Assembly (NCBI GenBank): GCA_010645155.1
Contig: CM021315.1
Span: forward strand, 8,524,361-8,588,360
Length of the DNA: 64,000 bases
Direction: 5' to 3'
DNA from: Tigriopus japonicus
Taxonomy: Eukaryota > Arthropoda > Copepoda > Harpacticoida > Harpacticidae
Under the pieces are notes generated by a model. It was not told the DNA's origin. It searched no databases and saw nothing but the letters and a program-made list of their open reading frames with translations. A program made the position numbers and the translations under genes. How positions within the stretch are numbered: the first letter of the stretch is position 1; each line of letters starts with the position of its first letter. Positions 20,591 through 34,400 of this stretch are shown here, piece by piece.

Positions 20591-22420
20591 CTAAATGGCA
20601 GTGAGCTTTCTCTGACATCGATAACATTTGCAATTCCCGCCATGAGAATTACCATACCCATTCATTTCTTGGGAATAGTCTATGTTGATCTTTTTGGGTT
20701 GTTGCTGTAACTGCCGTTGTCGCTGTTGTTGTTGCTGGTGGTTTTGTTGTTGCGGTTGATTTTGCTGCTGTTGTGGTTGGTTTTGTTGTGGATAATGCGT
20801 TTGGTCAGGTTGGTTGACTGGCTGGGAAAAACCATATTCCTCATCCGTGGATGCTGGAGGTGCAGGGAATGACGGATCTTTGCGGAACAACAAGGAACTC
20901 GTCTTGGGGCGAACCCCTCCGTTATGGTGGGCATACCCGTTAACTTGTTGTGGCTGGGGTAAGAGCCTGTCATTGGCCCGCAAGGTCTGGGTGTCATTCC
21001 CTTCAGTGCTGTAGTGATTAGGAATGGGCGGCAAAGTGCGTTCCTGATTGTTGCCTGACGACGACGACATCGGCATATTCACGTATTCATTCCGACGGGA
21101 TTGGTTCCGCTGTTGCGGAACGGGCACTTGACCAGTGCTGAGATCTTGTCGTGATAGAATGGGGGAACCAGCAATAGGGGATGGGGGTGGGGGCAGGTCG
21201 TCAAAGCTCATATTCGGGTTTTGAGACGGCGCCGAGCCAGACAGGGGACCGTTAAACGCACTTTGGGTCAAAACCGTCGGATGGGGCACAGTAGGGCCCT
21301 TGACTGGTTTGCGCTGACCATGGAAATTCGAATAAGACGTGAGGGTGGACGGGGGTCGCTCCTGGGGGTCGTTTCCTCGAGCAGTGGCCCCATTGACAGA
21401 GGAGGAGTACAGCGAATTGGGTCGTGACGATTCATATGCAGGATTGATTTGCCCATACTCCTCACTGTGCTTATTGAACTCGTCGGAAGTGGAAGAATCC
21501 AGGGCGTGTCGGGCACCCCCTGAGGGACCACCCCCGTTAGATGGATGGTCCAGGAGACGCGTGACCGGATTCACGGCCTTTTGGCTACTTCGCATGCTGC
21601 CAATATTGATATGACCCAGACTTCGGGTACTTGAGCGACGGTTGCGGTTCAGGGAAGACTTAGTATGCGCCGCACTCCGCGTGGAGCTACGCCCATGGGA
21701 CCGACGTTTGACCCTTCTAGGCGTCATTTGCGCCCGTGCGCTGTCCGTTGTGTTGGCATACAATGTGGTCTCTTGCATCAATGTGCCGCTCATTTGGCTG
21801 TCATTGACTTGTGGACTGTACTCAATAGAGTACAAGGGCGCTTTCCCGCCATGAACTTGGGACTTTTGGGATTGCCCGGCTTTGGTTTGGAGCAAGTAGC
21901 AGAAATAAAGAACGAGCGCCACCACCACCACTGTGAGAGTGATTTGAATGGAGGCATGAATTACCTCAACATAATAATACTCGACTGCGCAACCATAGAC
22001 TTGGCTGGGTCGTAGGGGGAAATACCCAGTCTTGCTCTCATTCAAATCAAAGGTGCTGGCATTATGGTAATATTCCGGATGGCAACCATAGCCATTGGCC
22101 AACCACCAACTAAAACTACCCGTGCCAAAGCTGAGCAAGTCATCGTTCCGATCCAAGGAACCCAGGTCCAAGTAGAAACAGATCACAAACGCATTCCATC
22201 CCAACCACAAGATTGACCAACCCACGTGGGTGAACACATAACTCCTTTTGTACTGATTCACGCCGAATATGCAGAATATAAGAAACACAATATTGAAGAA
22301 ATTCCACACTATGGGCAACCACATGTAGCCTAGGAAGTCGAAAATCTGCCGCTCTATGGTGGTTAATAACTGGAGCACACAGAATGTGTAGATCAGTGTC
22401 CTAAGCGTACCAAAGGCCAT
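20591..22420 (-). CDS. NKAIN: NKAIN: Na+/K+-ATPase beta-subunit-interacting membrane protein
   Basis: Integral plasma-membrane protein of the NKAIN family, whose members bind the Na,K-ATPase beta subunit. A single uninterrupted 609-codon frame, start ATG 22420. The N-terminal 210 residues are the family core: ERQIFDFLGYMWLPI, then FGVNQYKRSY, WLGWNAFVICFYLDLG and WWLANGYGC, with four hydrophobic segments at about 7-27, 32-53, 63-84 and 153-176. The remaining 400 residues are a hydrophilic tail rich in Ser, Pro, Asn and Gln with poly-Gln near the end (coded about 20690-20800), closing with CKCYRCQRK. Vertebrate members are about 200 aa, so the tail is an extension. No intron is seen, unlike most family members. 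A GC-rich stretch at 22450-22860 is the likely promoter/5' UTR; an intron in the 5' UTR is possible. Confidence 0.93.
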   Translation of the reverse strand: MAFGTLRTLIYTFCVLQLLTTIERQIFDFLGYMWLPIVWNFFNIVFLIFCIFGVNQYKRSYVFTHVGWSILWLGWNAFVICFYLDLGSLDRNDDLLSFGTGSFSWWLANGYGCHPEYYHNASTFDLNESKTGYFPLRPSQVYGCAVEYYYVEVIHASIQITLTVVVVALVLYFCYLLQTKAGQSQKSQVHGGKAPLYSIEYSPQVNDSQMSGTLMQETTLYANTTDSARAQMTPRRVKRRSHGRSSTRSAAHTKSSLNRNRRSSTRSLGHINIGSMRSSQKAVNPVTRLLDHPSNGGGPSGGARHALDSSTSDEFNKHSEEYGQINPAYESSRPNSLYSSSVNGATARGNDPQERPPSTLTSYSNFHGQRKPVKGPTVPHPTVLTQSAFNGPLSGSAPSQNPNMSFDDLPPPPSPIAGSPILSRQDLSTGQVPVPQQRNQSRRNEYVNMPMSSSSGNNQERTLPPIPNHYSTEGNDTQTLRANDRLLPQPQQVNGYAHHNGGVRPKTSSLLFRKDPSFPAPPASTDEEYGFSQPVNQPDQTHYPQQNQPQQQQNQPQQQNHQQQQQRQRQLQQQPKKINIDYSQEMNGYGNSHGGNCKCYRCQRKLTAI

Positions 22421-22859
22421 GATTTATTACCATCAAACTTTGATTTTATCCCACTACAATAACAACCTCGGACGCCATCTTCAACACACTCAAGAACTCC
22501 AGTTGCCCCAAGCTACCACAGAGCCTTGTACAGCCCCTACCAAAGATTAGGGCAAAGATGATCTTGCTACAAGCCCTCATGATGGCATTCACCCATCCAG
22601 GTGGTTGTTGAGGAGCTGGTGGTGGTGTTGGCGTCCCCTTTGCCACCATCATCCCATCTCCTCCAGACCGTGAGAAGCATTCTAGCTACAGGAGCACGCA
22701 AACCGGGAGGAGCAGGTAAAGCCAGCAGTTCGTCAACCATGGCTCCACCGGGACCCTCATGAGGTCACCTGTGCCAATCTCGTCGTCGGCAGCGCGCGAT
22801 CCTGCACGGACTGTGCGACTCTACCGTTGGCTTTTGTTTGCGTCAGATAAGGAGTGCAA

Positions 22860-25414
22860 ATCTTAGGGCCCGGATTGGCAATTCAATTCACAACGAATGG
22901 ATGTTCAAGATTTGAGATCTTATTTGCAAGATATGGTTTAATTTTTACTTTTGCTATTTGTAAGGTGACATTTGCTAAGATTTGTTGGATCATGAACATT
23001 CCTAAAACGTGCCAATGGTGCAAAACGTGCAATTTTCAAATCTTTCAAAACAATTCTACCTGAAAATGACCTGCAAACATATTTTTTTTTTCGACGAAAC
23101 CCAAAAATCAAAAGGAATTAGCAAATTTAGGAACTCCCAACTCCATTTCCCCAGATCAACCCTTCAACTTAAAATATTCATCAAGTTCAGAAACAGTAGA
23201 AACAATCTAAATCACATCAATTAGTATGTGAAATGATACATGTCTGTTCGTCTTTAAAAAAATTTATTACTTCCTTAATGTAAAAGAAGCTTCAGAAGTA
23301 ACAGGTCTTTAAAGCTTCATACTCTTTTTTATAAATCATCACTTTAAGGTTCTTGGAAAAAATCTTCAAACGTTTCTTCAATTTCAACACTGGTTATCAC
23401 TTTATCCAAGATCTCAGCAAAGTATTTTTTCTATTCATATTTTTGTCTAACTTGCATTCTTTCACTTCATTATTGTTCACTCCAACAGAAATGTAATATT
23501 TTTTTGGTCTGCATTTCATTGTTTAGTCCCTGCTATCAAAATCAATATCAAAAGATTAATATCAGTTTATGATTGATATCATTCATAGATTCATTCAGAT
23601 ACGATAACATTATCAATAATTTAAAAAAAAATTAGCGAAATAATTTTTAAAAGAGAAAGAAAAAGATAATTTTAAAAAGAGTTGCATTTTGTTTTGCCGT
23701 AGCAGGACGGTCTGACTGCCGAAAGATTGGGTTGTTCAGAGGAGATTGGGGGGATTCAGATTAGCACCCACAACCTCTGGAGGACTGTAAACTGAGCTTT
23801 TGGGGCCAGGAGGGACCATAGAGGGCATGAGAACAAAAGAGGGCTTATCGCTCGCACACACCGTTCTAGGGGAAGTAAACAACAGTAGGGGATTCTCAGA
23901 GGGTCACAAACACAGGATGTTGGACAAACAACCCCATTTTTGGCACCCAATTAAACGTGAATTCCATGTTGAAATAAATGGGGAAATGCGCTATTACATT
24001 TGAGTGGAGTAGGCGCTCGTCACCATGGAATACTTTCTCTTATGTTTTGATAAAGGCTGACGGATGCTCTTGTGTCCCTTCTAGACACAGACGTCGAGTC
24101 TGTGACCAGTGTTGCTAGACGCAACAAAAAGTAGTTAAAAACACATTCTGAGAATTAGCATTTCAGCTACTTGTTGTAAACTTTTTTATTCGGCCGGAAC
24201 GAAAATTTTCAGTAGTTTTACTTCTGTGTCTATTCATAATTACAAATAGTTTACCCTGAATATTCCTCATTTTGCAAAACTACAAAATTTAGCTCAATAT
24301 TTTCGTGCATCTTATGCCATACTTACATGTTCTAAAACTCGTTTTGATTCGATTGAAAAGAGGTAAGAGGATTTGTAAGATACTTTTACTGATATATGGC
24401 CAAAAATTCCCCCAGAGTTTGGCGTTCAATTTGGAAGAATTGGCAACCCTGCAGTGTATATACACATTTGTAAATACGTCGTACTGTACTTAGAGACACT
24501 GTACTGTGGAATGTGTGTGTCTGTGTGTACCAATCAGCACTAAAATCCAATCAAACTGTCGGAAATCAGGTATCTACTCGCTATTTTACTCAGATTTCAT
24601 TAATATCCAGGCATTTGTAAACATTTTGTCGCTAAATTGATTGTCAAAAAGCATGACCTACTTACATATATTAATGTATTTTTGGGAGATGCTCTTCTTT
24701 TCCTTTTAATGTGCCTTACCTTTTGCTATGATACTATGACGATAACTATGACGATAACTATGACAGTAACCTTGTACAATAATCATTAAATCTGGGAATA
24801 ATGTTTCCCAGAAATTCCCATTTTTGAACTAGACATGTGTTTGCTTATAAGGTCCTTTCTATAACCAAGTTTTGGTACAAAGTTTTCCCGTTAGGGTGTG
24901 CAGCAAGAATTTGACAGATTACAAACTAAAATTATAAAATCTACAATACATATGTGTCTGAACACTCTTATTACAAGATGCTGCCATTGTTTTATTTTTT
25001 AGTATTGACAAAACCATTGTGGATACAGATTCCGTCAAGGATGCTCTTTTGTCAAATTTCCATTCAATTATCAAAAAACTATTAAACAAACATAAGAATT
25101 TTGTCATCACTGGCAACATGATTGAAAATTGAAATAATAAGGATGTACAACCACACCCTTATTGTGGTTGGAACTGGATATCTCATGCAAACAAATTTCT
25201 TTTATCCAATTTTCATTAAATGGATAGTGTGACATAAACATAAAAGCATCTTTTTAACAAGGACTTGACATACTACTTCACTTCTTTCAGTTTGGTCTGC
25301 TTTGATAGCCCGATGTAAATACTCAAGTCCCCTATTGACAAGTGGACCAATTTCTAGTTCTTATGTACATAACTTTTGTAACATACGGCCCTTTTTTCGT
25401 AGATCTCCCTATGT
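22860..25414. other. Intergenic region between divergent NKAIN and RASGEF1
   Basis: Divergent 5' ends lie on each side. The sequence is AT-rich, except for a GC-richer stretch at 23695-23960 that has no coding frame I trust. A short repeat of ACTATGACGATA (about 24734-24770) and a GTGTGTGTCTGTGTGT stretch at 24510 are present. No gene or RNA was recognised. Confidence 0.5.
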
Positions 25415-28400
25415 ATGGCTGGTTCATCTTGTGGTGGTGGCGGTATGGCCTTATCGGCTGAGGAGGAGTCCTTGGTTCGGACCTTGGTGGGACCTGGACA
25501 TGAAATTGTTTCCGTGGAGAAGGAGGTCAAGGTATGGGGCAATTACTCCTTTTTGGGTTTTTTTAGTCTATGTCCTACATAATCTTGTAGTAGTAGTTGT
25601 TGTAGTCTTATAGTGTAGGAGTTGTTGTAGTTATGTTCTGTCTTAAGTGACTGGAATCTATGGATTATGCGATATGGGAAATTTTTGTTGGTTTGTTTTC
25701 TATGGCCAGGGTTAGTTAATATTATTCTTTGAACATTTGTTCACGTTTTGAAAGAATGATGAAAAGTAAATTAAAATACAAATTAGTTTTCCATGGTGCC
25801 GGAAATTCAACTTTATGTTTTAGCATTGCTTCATCTTTCTTTTATTTCAAATGGACTTCGTTTGTGAACATACAAGGGACACGAAGGCAAAAACTGGATA
25901 GGTCAATTTTAAGACAGTTAGGCATTTCATACAAAAAAAACTATTTTATCCGATTTTTGGCTTTTGATTTCAATGAGCTTTTGAACTCTTTTTTTCACAT
26001 TTGTCTCAAACGTGGGTAAAGACGTCCTTTGACATCAACTTTATTTACCAATCCAGTGATTTTCGGAGCTCCAAATCAGAGTTATGTGTTTTACGAACAA
26101 GATGTATTTTAGGGTAGGTAAAAGGAGGAAGTTTAAAGTTGCCAATTTATAACAGCATTGAGCATATGAAAGAGGATTGCTCTATATTTTTACCCCGAAA
26201 CTTACTAAATATTTGCATTTGCTCACTGACACAAGCATTGTCTTGTTTCAAAAGATCACAATTGATCACAATTATGGAAACCTTTTGTTCACATTCTACC
26301 ATAACTTAGACACAACCTTGAAATTTCTATCTTCTCCAAGCATTAAAAAAGACACCCATCATTGTCACTAGTCACAATCTTAATGTTCTCTTTTGTTCAG
26401 ATAGTTTTTTTTATTTGGTCAGACACACTCCCATGTCCATTTTGTGTGTGTTAGTCAGTCAGTTCATTGTCTTCTCCTTGTCAGTTTCTTTTAAAAAAAT
26501 ACTTCCCAAGTTACCTGCAAGGCCATGTTCCTTATCCTTCCATCCCCACCCCTCACAATATTTATTTTTGTAAAACCTACAAAGAAGTTGCTTGCTTTCA
26601 ACTCATAATGTGACACAAGGTTGGAGAACAACTGAACACGCATCCTTTATAACTTGTCCCAAAACTATTCAAAGATCATCTCCTAGCCTCATAACTGTGT
26701 TACGAACACTAATTTTTGTACAAAATGGTCAGTCCGGTTTTGATTTTTGTGACCCTCGTACCTCGTAAACTTAATATTCATTGAAGCTTGATCAATATCC
26801 TTGCTCTCATCAGGACTAGAGTACGATAATTACAAGAGTATGCGTTTGAGAATCAGTTGTCTCCATATAATTTTAAAGATTAATTTATTGATGTAAAATG
26901 TACATTGTTCACAAAATGTCGCAGGTTGTTCTTCTTGGCACTTACTATAAATGGAACCAATCAATCTCAGGATTGCACTCTCTTAATTATAGATTTCTTT
27001 GATTCTGTCCTTCTTATGCATGCCAGAAGTGAACTTAACAATTCACCGTTTCACTTAGATCCACGAAGAAGAGATCCTGTTCATCAATGGAAAGCCTTTG
27101 GCCTTGGAAGGTCCTCAGGGAGAGGAGATCCGACGATGTCTGCTCAATGGAACGATTCCCAGTCAAGATCTGATCAATCACCTTCTGGAAGAGGCCGGTC
27201 TCATCCTCCGACCTCGACAAACCGTGGTTAAATGTGAGAGAATGGTGGTGGTGTCCCACAAGGAGACCACGTTGGCCTCAGCCTCCGCTTCTTCCACAAC
27301 TTCGACCCAAGTACCTGAGGAACGACCAGATGTGAGTGAGAGTCATTATTTATCTACAAAATTGCTGCGAGAAAATTAGATTAAAAAGAGATTAAGGGTT
27401 AAAATTAGATTGAAAACTAGATTAAAAAGAGGTTAAGATAAAAAAGAGAGAAGATTAGATTAGAAAGAGATTAAATTTTTGATGCTCAAGAGTAAGCAAG
27501 AGAGGGCGTTGCCATCAATTTTGCCGGCTTTGTTTGCAGCTGAAATGTATCAGAGGTTGCGTAAAAAAGCAGATGTTTCCGAAGAATGTCATAAAGAACT
27601 TTTAAGGAGAACATCATATTACTACATGTATTGTTGCAAAAGACTTTTTGGGCAAGTTTCAAGCACTTGCTGACCTTGAGTAGCTCTTGCCGGCTGGTAT
27701 GAAATTTTTCGTTCGGCTTACACTGGAATCTCTCCTCCATGAAAATATGTTTGAAGTGAAACAAGGTGCTCCGTTTCAGAATTTTTAAGTGAAATTAGAC
27801 AAGGCAAGACGCAAATTTGGGGTAAAACTATATTTAAGAAAAAAAGTTATGCTTAGGAATATTTTTATGACACTTTTACCTTGCCATATTGATATTAATT
27901 ACTTCCAACGTGAGGTCGATTTAAGATTATTTTCATAGAGATATGACCTGTTTGAAGAGTATGTAAAGGCTTGTAAAGTAAAGTATTGAATCTGCCAAAA
28001 ATGATTTTTACTGATTATAAAAATTATTTTATTTTTATATTTATTTATAATAATTATTTTTATCAGAAATTTTTGTGTCATTTTGAGTTTGCAGAAAACT
28101 TACAGGCTTCTTTCGCATTCAGTGAAATGAACTCCGAAAATCTTTTATGCACTCTTTTTAAGATTTTCAACAATAACTCGTTGGTAGACCCGACATCATA
28201 TAACTGATAATTGTATACATCAGATTAATAAGTAACTTATTTACAGTGAAGTCCATTCCTTGTTGCAAGGGCAAATAATCCTCTGTAAATATCTGTCTTC
28301 CTTTCTTTTAAGCAATATTAACCGGGAAGAAATCTCTTTTTTCAGGCTAAATCTCCGGACCCTCAAAGGCCAATCAGTTTCGAGGATTTCCCTCGAAAAC

Positions 28401-31400
28401 TCGTTCATTCCCAACGAAATCCCGAAATGCAACACACCCTGTTGCTCTGGTCGCGTTATTTCTATTCACCTTCCCAATTATTAGCTCGTCTAAAAACGGG
28501 CTCCTATTCAGACAAGGACTTGTATGCCTTGGTTTCGCGATGGGCCCTCTGGTTTCCCGAGGATTTCGCCCAAGATGAGGCCATGGAGGGCCTCAAATCC
28601 TTGTTCCACGGCCTCAATGGATCATTTCTGAATGGGACTGCGGATTTTCATGGCACTTCTCATCTCCTTCAGACATTGAGTTCACATCTTCATGGATTGA
28701 AAAAACAGGAACTGAAAGCCCAATCTCAACTCAATCAAGCAAAAGTGAGTTCTTGGCCAAGTCTTTCTCATGAACACTAAGGGTGAATATTTATTTTTGG
28801 GCAATGAAATATTAGCTTTAACATCTTCAATTGAATGGCAAGTAAAAAGGGGAAATATTGCAAATAAAAACACAGATAAATCTACAAATTGCAAATGTAA
28901 GGCAAAAAGGACTAATAAAATGACAAATAGGTAAGACTTATAAAAAAATAAGTTTCAAAAATATATCAACATTATGGAACAATTTCAATCTTGAGTAGGT
29001 CATTTTGGGAGACAAATTCATTAAAAAATATCCCTTATTTGTCGTTTAAAGATGTTTTTTATGCACTGAGTGCTTCATACTGAGCTTTTTCATAGTAAAA
29101 AATTGTGATTCATGATTCTAGGAAAGTATTTTATGTCCGTTGAATGATTCTTTGGCCACCGCTCAAGAGTTGACGAGAATTGAGATGCGTCATTTGAACT
29201 TGATCAGTTCCGTGGAGTTCATCAACGTGTTCATCCGTGATGCATTCAAGAAAAGTCAACCTCTTAAAGGGGAGGATCCCTTATTTGAAGCCCATAGTAT
29301 TGCCTCCTCTCAAACAGTATTCTATGACAGCTATGTCAACTGGTTCAACCATCTCTCCTATCTCGTGGCAACCTCAATTTGTGAGGTGAGTTCATACAGT
29401 CTCAAATATTATGATATTTGAGATCTAGTATTTTTTTTTGGCTGTGGCGGGAAATTTACCCCAGCAAAAAATGTCAGCTTATACGCCCTGATCAGCGCCT
29501 CTTGTGGCCATTTTGAAACAAAATTGCCAGCTAGTGGAGTGAGTATCAATGCCACCTATTGGCAAAACTTCAGAGTTTTCCCTTATTGTGAAGATGTTTA
29601 ACGATTTGCCAAAGTGTAGCATAATGAATAACCATCAGGTAACTATGTTTCAATTGACCGCAAAAGGCACTTATCAGGTGGAAGGGGAAACGAAGATGAA
29701 AAAAAAAATGACGACGTGCTTACAACAGTCAAAATAAATTGTACCTTTCTCAAATTTGCAGCTTTTTGGGATAACTGTTTGAAACAATTAACTAAAATAT
29801 GTCAAGTGAAAATATAAGGCTTGTAATTTAAAATAACTTTTAATCCAATGCAAACTTCCATGTCCATTGACAAGTTTTTTTTGAAAAATAAGTTATTTTC
29901 ATTTTAATACAATCACTTTCCCCACAATATTACAAAAAATGTTGTTATTTAGGTCGTGAATACCAGTTATTTTGGTATTTGTAATTCAACTTTAAAAAAA
30001 GTCATTTCGACATATATCAATCAATAGGTTTGTCCATCAAAATGTTGAAATTTTGAAATTTACTCGTGTATGAAAACTTTCAATTTTGTTAACAAGGTGA
30101 AGCGGTGAAATTTAGAAGTCTAAGAACATTGGAAATTGCCCAAAAAGTCATTTTCTGAAAAGATATTGTAGCATGCATCCTTGAACACAAAACATATGAC
30201 TGATTTGTAGGGACGGGCAAAAAGTGCAAATTAAAAGAAGCTTGCACCAAAAGAAAAACAGAAAAACTGTCCAAGCAGCTTGCAAGAAGTAAGGGTTCGA
30301 GTTTTTTGGCTCTTGAAAAAACTTGTTGCATCAAGCTTGTCTTGATTCACGGTCACTCCATGGAAATCAGAACAAGAAAAAGATGTTCACAGATTACAGC
30401 TGACGAACCTCAAAATTTTGTAAGCTGTTATGCGTTTGTCAATAGAGTCCTTCAAGCGCAACCAGTAAAATAAAAATAACGTGCAACCTTTGAGCGTTAT
30501 GAAACAAAATTTCAGTTTTTATATGTCCAATAAACATTGAGAAGTTCGAAAATAGGTCAAACTTTTGTGACAAGGTGCAAATTCGGGAGCTCTATTAGTA
30601 AGGTGACCTCCCAATCTTATGTACTGTGACCTCCCGGTCAGCTGCTCGTTAAAGGACCGTATAAGTGACCCTACATGGTGAAACGTTTGGAAACTTTGCT
30701 CGACTCCCAAAAAAACGTTTTAACTTAACCCTACTGATTAGCTCGTTCGTTTTGTCTTTGCTTCTGCGTCATAGTATGCTAAAAGTATGCTTCCATTAGT
30801 GACTTCAAGCATGTGTTAAGCTTCATAGGTAGGACATAAGCTGATTAATCGATTAATCGATCGTTTGGGTTTAATCGTTAATCGAAAATTCCTAACTGAT
30901 TAATCGCGATTAATCGATATTTGAAATTGAACGTGTTTTATTCCATTTTAGCAGTATTTTCTTAAATTTGAAGAATATTTTTCAACAGAAAATAGGATCT
31001 GAGCAAACAAAGGGCATCAATGGAGTCATCTTTCAGGGATGACCGCAATTTGGTGACAAAAAGTCCAGCGGCACTAAATGCTCGTTCTGCTTCCACCGAT
31101 GTAGGTTGAACTGTCTGGAGCACCTTGTAAATCTTTTTGAGACAGCTCCCCATTTCGTTAGTCATTTGAAGGGCTGTAAACTCTTTGGCAATCATGTCAG
31201 ATTCAGTGGTCTTCTTGGGAGTATTTGTTTCAGGGCGTTGCATGAAATCCTCCAACTTCTCGCGCTTCGACTTTGTTGGTTGTAGATCTGGGATTTCATC
31301 TTCTGAATCACTTGCTTTGCCATGGGTTGACTCAGATTCCCCAGCTGGAAACAATCTTGAGTACAGCATCTTGATAAGTCTGAGAAGTTCATCCTCGGGG

Positions 31401-34400
31401 GGATAATACAGGGAAGAGCCTTGGAGAGAGCTGTATCCTTCTCGGTCCTGGAGAAATGTCATCAGTCCCGACAATCCAGGATCTCTTCTGCTGACGATTC
31501 TCTCTTTCAAGGCATTCCTCAGCTCCATGTGGATATCATCATCTTCTCTACAGAGTTCGGCCAGAAGGAACCTGAACACTTTGTCAGTTTGGACTAGGTC
31601 GTTATCCCGCCTTGATAAGTACTGGGCTCCAGCTTCAATTGTAGTCAATGCAGACACAAGCTGGTTGATCAGAAGCATCTGGTCTTCATCAGGAAATATG
31701 TGACCCTTGTTGAAGTCCTGAAGCAGAATTTCCAGTTCATCCTTTAACTCCAGGAACCTTTTGAGCATTGCAAGCAAAGAGTTCCATCTTGTCTTCACAT
31801 CCAACACAACAGCCAATGGTTTCTTGTCAAATTGCTTCCTGATTTGTTCCAACCGATCATTTCGAAGTGGTGATCCTCGAACAAATTTAACGATGGCCCT
31901 AACAGAAGTAATGGCTGATGAAATCTGGTCATTGAATTCAATGTTGGCTGTTGCTGGGCTCTCTTCACCCCATTCTTCATCCAGGGAGGCATCCTCTTCA
32001 TCACTGACATGAGTGACATCCTCAATCTCTTCTCTTTCATTGGCTTCTTCTTTTCTCTTGTAGAGGACATCACACACTGCTAAATGCAGGCCATGGGCAT
32101 GACATTGCTGGTGGGCTACATTGGAGATCCTTCCCATTTTGATCATAACTCTGGCACCATCAGTGGTCAAACATACAACATGTTTTGTCAAATCCAGGCC
32201 AAATCCTTGGAGATGTTGTTTCAGCAATGCCACTGCAGCATCGGCAGGAAAGGACCCCTTCACTCTGGCAAGACCTAATCCAATAGGGCCTTCAGATGTG
32301 TGTAAATTGACACACATGTACTTTCTTGTTTTGGTCGAGGTCCATTTATCCAGAGTGATTGAGAAACGATGACCATCAGCAACCATTTGGTCCAACTTGG
32401 ATCGGATCCTCTCCTTGATCTTTTGCGCATATTGCAGAATCATTTGGCGCACAGCCAGTTGACATGCCGGAACTCGTAGCCCACGGGCTAAGAACCCTTT
32501 ACGGTTGTCAATACTTTGTGCAATTAATCTGAATGGGGTTCTGTCAACAGAGGCCATCCTAGAAACTACTAACTCGGCAGTCTCCTCGTCCTCTACCTTG
32601 ATCATGAAAGTGATTTTGCTCTGAACTTTCTTCTCAGATCTGGGATTATCTTCATCACCATTGGCATCCTTGAGAACAATTTGATGCAATCTTTTCAGAT
32701 GATATCGGAGTGAGCTGGTTGATCCATGGTAGGTGAATGAGGTCTGGCACTCTTTGCAACGAACACTTTATTTTCTCCCACTTTAGACTCAAAGTGGGAC
32801 CAGAGATCCTGATTTCTTCTGCTTCTGCCAGTAATTGGAATCCATACTTGGCTCATTTTGACTCCTCGAGGTTTCTTTTTCCAATTTGGGAAGTTTTGCA
32901 TTTGTTATTTTGTTTTCGTTTTGCTAAACCGGTTTTAAGGGTTGCCACATCAGGGGTGCCAGTTTTTATTTAATCGCGATTAATCGATACCTCATTAATC
33001 GATTTAATCGTTAATCGATAATTCTCCTGAGTGATTAATCGCTTATGCCCTATTCATAGGTCAAATTTGGACTCATATTTTTGGTTTGGTACAACATCTA
33101 CTATTTAGAAGTTAACATTCCCAAAAATATACTCAAAAAGGGTGGTAGTCGTAGTCAACTACAAAAAATGTTTTATGTGTGCATCCCCAAACATGATATA
33201 TATGGCCTATTTATTGTTTGTCTTAGTGTGCTCGAAAGAAGAATCGCGTGGTTCGGATTGAATTTTGGATCGAGGTAGCCCGGAAATGCGTGGAATTGGC
33301 CAATTTCAACTCCATGATGGGTATCATTAACGGCTTAGGTCAACCTCCGGTGACGCGGTTAAAAAAGACGGTAAGCTAATGGCACTTTCGTTTTTAATTT
33401 AGAGAATGCCATAAGCAGTCAGAAATCCATCAATTCTCTTGTGTGGTAGAGTCTGGTTTCTCCTTACCATGACAGATTTTCATTTCTCTATGTTGAACTT
33501 TTTCAATATCAAATTTTATGTGCAAGCAAGATTCATCTTTTTTTGGGGGGTCAAAACAGATTTGTCTTTCTCTATGTTATAAAGCCGACCATGATGGCGT
33601 ACATATTTAATTAGAGTGTGATTGGGAAGACATTCAGGAGCATTTTGCAACATGTTTACTTCTGTGTCTATCTACATCAAAGGGAGTACGTAGATTTTAG
33701 CTCCGCTCTGGAAGGTCCAGATTACTGATGCGAACAAATTGGCCATTTCTGTTTGTATGTTTGTTTGGGTTTTTAAAATATTTGTTTGTTTGGGGTAAAT
33801 TTGTATCATTTTCAAATAAAAGCCACGTTGCCGTCATGATTTGTAATAATTTGTAAAAGTGAGTGTAACATGATCATTTTTGCCACATTAATAATTCTAT
33901 TGAAAGGATTTAAAGGGTTAAGAAGTATATTCCATATAATTGTAACACTTAGTTCTGACCTTTGAAAGTTTTTAAGACTTTAGCTTCCTGTTGACCTTTT
34001 TCCCGCCCATGGCATGTCCCTTTTGGCAGCCCTATTTGTCTAAGAGACTAAAACAATCAACAGCTGTTGACTTCTTTTTCCGATTTGTTTGTTATGTATT
34101 TGTGATTTGTATTTGTTTGGTACGCTGTTGTTTCCCATCAGTAGGACAGATTTTTTATTATGGACATTGTATGTACGCCCTTCTGATGGTGACTCATAAA
34201 TAGAGGGTGGAAAATAAGTTTAAAAGTTGGCCAAAAAGGGAGGATTTAGGTGAAAATAAGTTTTTTAGTTAGAAATGGGCAAAATAATACAAAGTAATTA
34301 CTAATGGCTAACCTAACCTTAGGTAAACTAAGTATTGCTTCCCTCTTTTTCAGTGGTCCAAGATTCAGGGTGAGAAGTTCTCAGTTCTGGAGCATCAATT

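Noticed and set aside
22446..22652. Minus-strand frame upstream of NKAIN, possible extra N-terminal exon
   Set aside because: NKAIN already begins with the conserved N-terminus at 22420; this frame has no family similarity and probably lies in the 5' UTR or promoter.
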